From NCBI GenBank assembly GCA_034008185.1, contig CM067081.1, positions 82,728,765 through 82,792,764 on the forward strand: DNA of 64,000 nt, written 5' to 3'. Position numbers and translations under genes: made by a program. This DNA comes from Gorsachius magnificus (taxonomy: Eukaryota > Chordata > Aves > Pelecaniformes > Ardeidae). The stretch's first letter is position 1, and each line of letters starts with the position of its first letter. Positions 56,482 through 64,000 of the stretch are shown piece after piece. Below the pieces are notes generated by a model, which worked only from the letters and a program-made list of their open reading frames with translations, was not told where the DNA came from and made no database searches.

Positions 56482-59400
56482 AATAACTGGATTGAAGAGA
56501 GCGGCATTGTATTTTTACTGCTGTTGTTACCCATCTTATCTAGACTAAAGCTCACATTGGTGCGTCCCACTGCACCGCAATTATGTCTTCATTTTCTGTA
56601 TGGATAGAAGAATGCAGCCGTTCAGCATTTTATGCTTGGTTTGTGTCTGCAGGGTAATTTTCTTCTCCCCTTTTCAAACATTCCTTTACCCCCCTATATT
56701 TTGCAGTATTTTTGCCTTTATCAAGGAAGAATTTCTGCTCAAGTGTAATTTAAGTTTTATCTTAGAGACCACATTTGCATGCAGCGTACATTTGCTTTGT
56801 AACTTTTCAGCAGACTTGTATTAGCGATTCTTTGTCCCAAGGAAAATGTGAAAGAAATTATGTAGTTCTAGTGATACAAAAGGGGAAAAAAATGAAGGGT
56901 ATAACACCGTAAATACATTATTATGTTAGCCAGCATAAATAGATGTTTTAAATGAATATTAATAATATGATTTTGAAAGGTTGGACAGAGCTTTAAATAG
57001 AAAAGATTTCTGAAGTCATATCTTACTGATTTTAACACAATAAATAAATACATCCTTTAAAAAAAAAAAAAGGGTGAACCTTTGAATTCTAAACACTTTG
57101 GATATGTGGTATATATTCATGGCAGGACTTTTTAATAACTAATGCAATTTAAGAGAAGCAAGTGGTTAATTTATTGGCAACAATTCTGACTCAATTTCTC
57201 CTCATATCAGTCTACGTCTCAAATATATTAAATGATGTGTGGGGACACAAATACAGCCAAACAGTTTGCACGTCAGGACTGCTGCTGTCTGAATTACTGT
57301 GCCACGTGCATGGTAGCTTAAGAAGGGTAGCTTCTTTGGCCGCCCATCCAAATCATTATAAAATCACATTTGCCATCACTTATACCGCTTCAGTGGCACA
57401 TGGACATGTCTTTGGCATCTGACCAACCAGTTTTCTATTCCAGACTCAGTAAGCAAAAATCATTCTGCATTCCTTTCTGCAGCTCAGTATCCATCACTTG
57501 TCTAACCTTGCAGATAAAATAACAATAATAAAAAACCCCACAGAACTCAAGCCACTGACCACCGAAACTTTTCTTAATGAGGAATTGAATTAATCTTGTT
57601 TTGTTGGAACATTTATTTCTTAAAACTCTTTCTGTCAGTCTTTAAGTATTTAAAACATAATAATAGCAATACATTCCATAACAAAGAATAGAGATGCTCT
57701 TAGATTGGATCAGATAGTCTGGTTCTAAAAAAGCAGATAAGACTTAAAAGCAAAAATAATAGTGTTCCAGCATCTGAAAGAAAAGCACCATTTACTCTTT
57801 GAATGAATGTGTTTTTCTTAAGGAACAATGATAAAGCCAATGATATTGAACTGAGAACAGTATATAATATAGTACTTGAAAATACAATATTCTTCAGAGT
57901 TCAAGAGCTTTATCTCATTTCTGAATGCATCTTCTGCTTCTTAATTTCTTTTTCTTTATCGTCTGGATTACTTAGAGCTAAGCTAATGTCTGTGAAGGAC
58001 TTCCGACACAAAATAGCCCTATGTGAGTGTTATGCACTATGAATAAAAACTGAGATAACTCTCTAAGACAAGATGCTCCTAAAGCATTTAACATTTCAGC
58101 AGCAAAATTTATCTGATATTCTGCTTTTTGAAAAGTGTTAAGGAGAAGAAATAATCTAATAGCTGCGGAATGAAGGATGTATGTGAACGCCTTACCTTTC
58201 ATTACTACATACACAGTGTCCTAACCTGAAAGTGAAAATGCCAGTGCCATACGGAGTATGAATAGCAGCTGCAGTGATTTCTAATGCTCCGGTACAAATG
58301 GAAATGAAGCTCTGGTCATAAAAGATTATGGTTAATTTGTCACATAATAAAAATATCTTTAAGATTTTCTCATTTGTAGTGATCTTTCCTCCTCTTTAAT
58401 ATGTAATGCCCATAGATCTCTTTTGCAGTCTTATTGATACAGGCATTGCTCCTCTACAGTTTCTGACATCTTCAACTATCTTTTATTTCACTTCCTTATT
58501 TCCAATTTGAAATGTGATTTTAGAGTATGTGATTACCTTGTTTCTCAGCAAGGAACAAGTTTATGCCAGTGTTCATTTTATACATTGCCGTAATTACTTA
58601 TTGAAAGTGTTTGGCATTAGATAATGCATTTTACTGAATTGCTCTTTTTTTTGATCTCTTAACTGCCATACTATCTAGATTGACCAAACTTCACTGTGCA
58701 AAATTCTGCACCAGCATATACAGTAAATCTACTCTCTGTCCCAAGTAAGTCCATCTGTGACAAAAGTCAGAGTAGGGGGAGACTGTTAGGAGAGTAGAAA
58801 CACTATTGAAGCAATATTTGCATTATATTAATATCTATATCGACTGCCTAACTTTTTGTCAAGCCTTGGTAGGAAAGGAAGAGCTCTGCTAGAGGCAGGG
58901 TTTCGTTGTGGAAGGCACCAGCGTCGCTTTGCCTGCTGCCAGAAGGTGCTGTGACCATCATAGAAACGCACTTCCCTTTGCAGCCTTTCGTGTCATTGTG
59001 GCCATAAGCAGCCACTTGTCAGTCCAACTTTGGTTCCGTGGATTGTGGTAGCAGAGCTACACCTTGCTTCTTCAATCACCAGTGTGGTTTTAACCTGGGC
59101 ACAGAGTTACAAATTAGCCATTAGACATGCTGTGAAGTTTTTTGTTGACTTCTGTGCTAACTTTATGGCATTTGCTGAAGGAAAGACAATACCTAATCCT
59201 TTATAAAATCTGTTCTATTGAAGTGTCTGAGCGTGCTGGTACTGATTAGGCACTGTTCACACACTGCTCCAGAGCTGTGTGGTGCATGGCCACAGGTTTT
59301 TCAGTCCACTACTGGAAGCCTGATTTAGTGTATTGTCATACCATCACCATAGCTGCTGGTCTTTTGCTATTGACTTTTTCCCTGATACTGTGTGACTATT

Positions 59401-62400
59401 CAAAGAATTATTATTTCTCTTTTATTCTTTTTTCCCCATTGTCAAGATGTCCTCATCTAAAGCGTGCTGCTCTGCCACTTAAAACGAAGAGAAGTAGCTC
59501 AGCATTGATGAAATCAAAACTTTCACTTCTCATGGGGCATGAGAGGTCTTCTGCAGCCAGACTAGAGGAAAAAAAAAATTGAGGGGTGATTGTTATTTTC
59601 TAACACAGTGTCAGCAAAAACAGACATTAAAAATAAACCATTAGAAGAGGGAATTTATTTCCTAAGTGAAAATTTATGTTGTGTCTCTTTGAAAGAAAAA
59701 AAATAGAAACCAACAAGGCTTCATTATGTGAATATTAGAGTTACCTCTGCTCTCTGAAACATCCTTTTCAATTGCTAGATCTTATTGTTAATCTCGCTTT
59801 TACACTGAGATAAGCGAATGGAATAACACCAATTTTCAGGGTTTGGAAAGTTACCTCATCATTTCCTTCAGTCCTTTAAGCTTCATTATTTTGTCTGTTT
59901 CCACTATTGAAGTAAAAGTTCAAGTGGCTATGTGACTACATCAAGATGTCTAAGCAAATACTGGAAATTCAGTAGAGCACAAGAAAGCCTCTCTTAATCT
60001 AATTCAGATACACTCAAGGTGTTGTAGTCCTTTTCTTTCCCTCTCCCAGGTAAATGAACTCTGAATCCAGGTTGAACACCCAGATATATTTACAAAAATG
60101 TAGAAAATTAGAAGGAAGTTATACTTACATTTAGCATTTTTCAAATTAGATTTTGCTATGGTCGTGTATGCAACTGTAAGAAAGTCATGATGGCTCCATT
60201 TTTTAAGGTTGAAGTTAAGAAATGACAGAGTAATCAGAACAGATTTCATAATCATTGCTAAGTCTCTGGTGGCTGCACCAGAGAGCTGGTTCATGTCAAC
60301 ATTGGGTTGGATTTTGTGGAATGGTTAGAATTTACCATGTTGTGCATTTTGTTCTGCAACTTCAGTGTTTCAGTTCAGTCCAAGTTCCTGGAAGTCCTCA
60401 GTAAGAATGTTAGCACAAAAGATAAGTGATGCCAAGTTAATTGCATGGGTTTAACATAGCTGAGTAGTGTGTGCAGTGGGCAGCTGTTGCGTGCCTGCTG
60501 GCTTCTGCACATGGACAGCTGCAGAATGGGAAAGCAAAATTGCACTTAACTCACTTAGAAACCCTGTCTGAAAAGGCTTGTTCAAAATGCCCGCAGGAAT
60601 GCAGTTTAGAAGTCGCTGCAGCCTGGTGGAAACAACATCGTCTGACAAATAAAGAGGAGGAATTTTCAGGAGGGTGGAACTGTCCTTTCCATGGTGAGAC
60701 CATCCTTGTTCTGTAAATATTTTACTTTGGTAGTATTGTATAGTAGCTCCACAGCATCATTCCTAAAGCTGTCTCTTCACTAGGCATCTTGGGACTGACT
60801 TATATTGCACTTTGTTCATTACACTTTGAGAATTAACTTTGCCTCAGAGCTTCTGAGGCTTTGGCAGTTAATGATAGGAAAACTAGCATTGAAATGTTGA
60901 CCTGAGAGACCAATATTATCCTGCTTTATCTGTCTTTGATCTTTTAAAACTAATGTGCAGAAAGTCTAATTAGAAGAGGACAGCTGAACAATTAATTAAT
61001 AGGGGAATAAGTGCTACATTTTTCTCCTTGGCAGTATGGCATCTTCATGCAGCGTGAAGTGATTTATGCTGTGATTGTGTGGCAGTAGCATGCTAATAGT
61101 TGGACTTGGTGAAACTCTCGGTCCCTCAGATGTATGTGCATGCCCATCTGGTTCTCGTTTGCTAAACTGGCCAAAATGAGAAAATACCGATTCTGTTGGA
61201 GTAGACAACTCCAGTGTTAGTAACTCCTAATACGTTCTCTACTCCATCTTGAGGTTTAACCCCAAGTTCTCTCAGGGACACCGTCATGGATCTGTGTGAG
61301 TAGGAAGGCTAAGTAGGTTGCTTAAGGAAGGTAGCCCAGTCAACGTAGAGTTTTCTGCATATTGCTGATATTAAGAGTTGCACTCCAGAATTAATTGAAG
61401 GCCAATGTAGTAAGAAGTAAGAAGACACTGTCTGGTAGAGGACTGCAGGTAACATTGCTCAGCAGTTATATAGCAGCGTAACGCTACTGTTGATATTCAA
61501 GGAGCCTTACCAAGGTAGTCTTGTAGAGCATGCACGGATATTTACTGTTTGACTAATATTTTGGTAACTCAGTTACAAAGATTATAGCCTTAAACTTGAG
61601 AATATAAGCAACTGGACAACTTCTGGTATTTGTGGAGAAACGGATTATTTTGGCTAGAGGTAAATATAGATCTTCATAAAACACTGAAATTCAAGAACAG
61701 CTTCTTTATAGGGCTCACCTTGCCACATTACTAATAAAGGAGAAAACAGTGAATTTGGGACATGCGAAAGCTTGACAGATGGACAGCCTTAGAGAACGGG
61801 AGGCTTTTTTATTCTCAAAGCCTTTACTGCAGAGGCATCTGAAATGATATCTCCTGTGTGAAAGGCTGCCAGTGTGCCACAGCCCTGATCTGAAGGGACC
61901 ACTTCTATTGGAGGAAGCGAGTGTAATTCAGCCTGCAGACACGCTCGCTTCTTGGCCTCTTACGGAGACTGCCAACAAGGGTTCCAATTAGTGCCAGCTG
62001 CAGGCTGTGACAATTTTAAAGATTGACTTTCACACCATGCCAGACCTTTAAAAGAAAGAACATTTATATAAAACGCAATTTGCTTTGACAGTAATTTTCT
62101 GTATGCTATTATTGAAGTTATTTATGTTCGAATCAGAGTATCTTTTCTCTCAGCTGTGTTTCTGCTGCTGTTTGATCCTGCAGTGCAGTAATAATCCCAT
62201 GCTTATATCTTTTATACTTTATGTGGCAGTGGTCATTTCAAGCATCCATTACTTGCAGAATTTTTAGGGCTCAGACATTCGAACAGCAGTCCTGTAAAAT
62301 TCCCAGGTTCTTGTGCAGATTGCTTCTGCCGCTGCAAGTCCTCACATATTTAATGGCAGACTTAAAATTTAAGGACCTTGTTGAGGCAGCAAGCTTTTCA

Positions 62401-64000
62401 AATGAAACTGTGGGGTTCAGGAGTTTACAAGTTGAAGTTGCTTGGATGTCAAGAGTATTTCCCTGTATTGACAGTGAGGCTAAGGGCAAGTAACACCATT
62501 AACGGTGGAAGAAGCAGACACCAGCTTTCCAAATGTGAGTGTGATCCCTCTGTCTCCTCATACCAGGGATTCCAATGCATCCTCCTTACCTCCAAAAATA
62601 AAATCTGGACACCATGGTCTTTGTGTTTTGTGCTCTGTCATCTGGGATAAAAACAGCATCTAACCAGATGCTCCCACTCATCTCAGGTTATTCCTCATGC
62701 ATCCGCTCCCAAAGCAAGACCTCGGCCTCATGTCCCATCTCCTCTATCTATAGACCGTGCAACCTTATTCCTCCTCCCCAGACTGGGAGCCCACACTTCA
62801 CCTTTGTGGTAGTGTACCTTATTTCATGAGCCTCTTGCTACATCTTCTGACTGCTTCATTCCAGCAACTGTCTTCTGAGATGGAGTTGGGGAAGTAATGC
62901 CATGTGTGGAATACCGTCTTGCCTGCGTAGCACGATGTTAGGGTAGCCCATATCTAGCTGTGTACAAGATCTTCAGAGAGACTTCCCAGATGTTAGTGCA
63001 GCCAGCTGGACAGACAGAGACTGAAATCCCACTGCCACCCTTCAAGCAGTTCTTGTGCCATGTATTGGCAACCCCTTGAGAAAATATATTTTATTGTGTT
63101 CCCCTAAAAATTGTCTGGAACATATCCTTCTCCTAGGTTTGGAGAGGTCAGGTTCTTCACCTGCTGTTAAAACAGCATTCATCTATGGGTAGATGTAATC
63201 AAGAGGCCAGAAGCAATCTGCCCGCAGCAGCATGGCTTCCAGCCTAGTTTAATCTATTCTACTTCTCAGTTAGAAGCAAGTGAGCCATGGAAACGTTGCC
63301 TGTAGTTTCTGTGCTGCAGTGTTGCCTTTGGAAACAGAGAGGGAAGAGCCCCACGCACCATGGCTCTTGCTGGAGAGGTTCCCCAGTGCAGTGGAGCTGG
63401 ACTGCATAGGCTTTTAGCTTGTGTGTTTGTGTTTACACAGCTCTGCTTCTCCCGTGACAAAAAATGGCCTTGGGGAAAGGCATAACCTTCTTAAAACCTC
63501 TCATTCCCTGTCCCTCTGCATTGTTTCATGGGTGTCAAATGCTGAGTTTGTCCGCTAGCTTATCAACGTCCACTCAGGTAGGCTGGCATCATTGCAGAAC
63601 CTGGAGATACGCAGGGGGGAGGCTGTGGAGGATGAGGCAACACTAGGTTAGGATGGGTCTACTATGTCCCACTGAGGTCCCTCCAGAAGATGTCTCCAGC
63701 CCTGGAAAGAAATCTAGGCGGATCTCTGGGGTAAACTTTTCTTTTCCAGAGGAACTGTTGCTCATGAAAAAAGTCTGGAGAACTTAAATTTGGAGCCTCC
63801 CCAGGTGAAGATAACTACCGTAGAACAGGTTTTATGTAAAAATGTATGTATAGCTCAAGTCAAAATGATCCTTTTGAAATAATTCTAAATGCACTACAGT
63901 AGAGTGACTTTGCAAACTCTTTGTTCGTTATTACTGCTTTAATCTTCATAATAATGAAAGACATTCAAATGCTGAATGATTTTTCTCTAGCCTAGATGCT
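56482..64000. other. intron-like non-coding DNA to the window end
   Basis: No exon, RNA gene or mobile element was recognised. The stretch is AT-rich, with A runs at about 57058-57071 and 59570-59578. A conserved-element candidate at 61840-62110 is described among the findings. Open frames up to 101 codons resemble no family. The FRMPD4 exon that follows the PDZ exon at 33744 was not seen here and may lie beyond the window. Confidence 0.55.

Noticed and set aside
55772..56548. A 258-codon plus-strand open frame, the longest in the window.
   Set aside because: It runs through a 29-base poly-T tract and a 13-base G run, which would code for long Phe and Gly runs, and it has no recognisable domain. 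It is a chance frame in GC-rich and then T-rich DNA.

Overview
The window looks like bird nuclear DNA, a stretch of a large AT-rich chromosome made almost entirely of introns. The evidence is many CR1 non-LTR retrotransposon copies with the avian 3' ending (an ATTCTATG-type repeat), avian ERVL-type LTRs, short mononucleotide tracts and very low coding density. There are no bacterial-type operons, CRISPR arrays, rRNA genes or convincing tRNA genes. Most short open frames are chance frames or antisense shadows of CR1 and were left out.

The only host coding sequence I can defend is two exons on the + strand, at 31424-31584 and 33744-33846. They join in phase across a 2.16 kb intron. Together they encode the end of a WW domain and most of a PDZ domain of FRMPD4 (FERM and PDZ domain-containing 4, also called Preso), a neuronal postsynaptic scaffold. 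The exons before (start of the WW domain) and after (end of the PDZ domain, then FERM) were not found by eye. About 31 kb upstream and 30 kb downstream are therefore most likely large FRMPD4 introns.

Layout: 1-7281 is intron-like with an ancient repeat fragment near 2.7 kb and a TA microsatellite near 6.6 kb. An old CR1 copy (about 7282-10936) is split by a younger 885-bp CR1 (9147-10031) that has a possible 5-bp target duplication. A solo ERVL-type LTR (+) lies at 11094-11598. Intron-like DNA follows, with CR1 3' pieces at 20745-21281 and about 27795-27858. The two FRMPD4 exons come next. Downstream are an internally deleted CR1 (-) at 35900-36820, a CR1 3' tail at 38677-38827, a second related LTR (-) at 40162-40739 with adjoining ERV internal sequence, a CR1 tail near 43.1 kb and a 1.2-kb CR1 (-) at 45937-47150. 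An ancient repeat lies near 52.5 kb and a CpG-rich island at about 55.43-55.96 kb. The rest to 64000 is intron-like, with a conserved-element candidate at 61.84-62.11 kb.

I found no convincing undescribed system. The points most worth a second look are the nested CR1 with its recoverable empty site, the inverted pair of related LTRs flanking the PDZ exons, the internally deleted CR1, and the intronic CpG-rich island, which could be an alternative promoter. No searches or alignments were run. Family names rest on recognition of sequence patterns, and element borders without clear ends are approximate.
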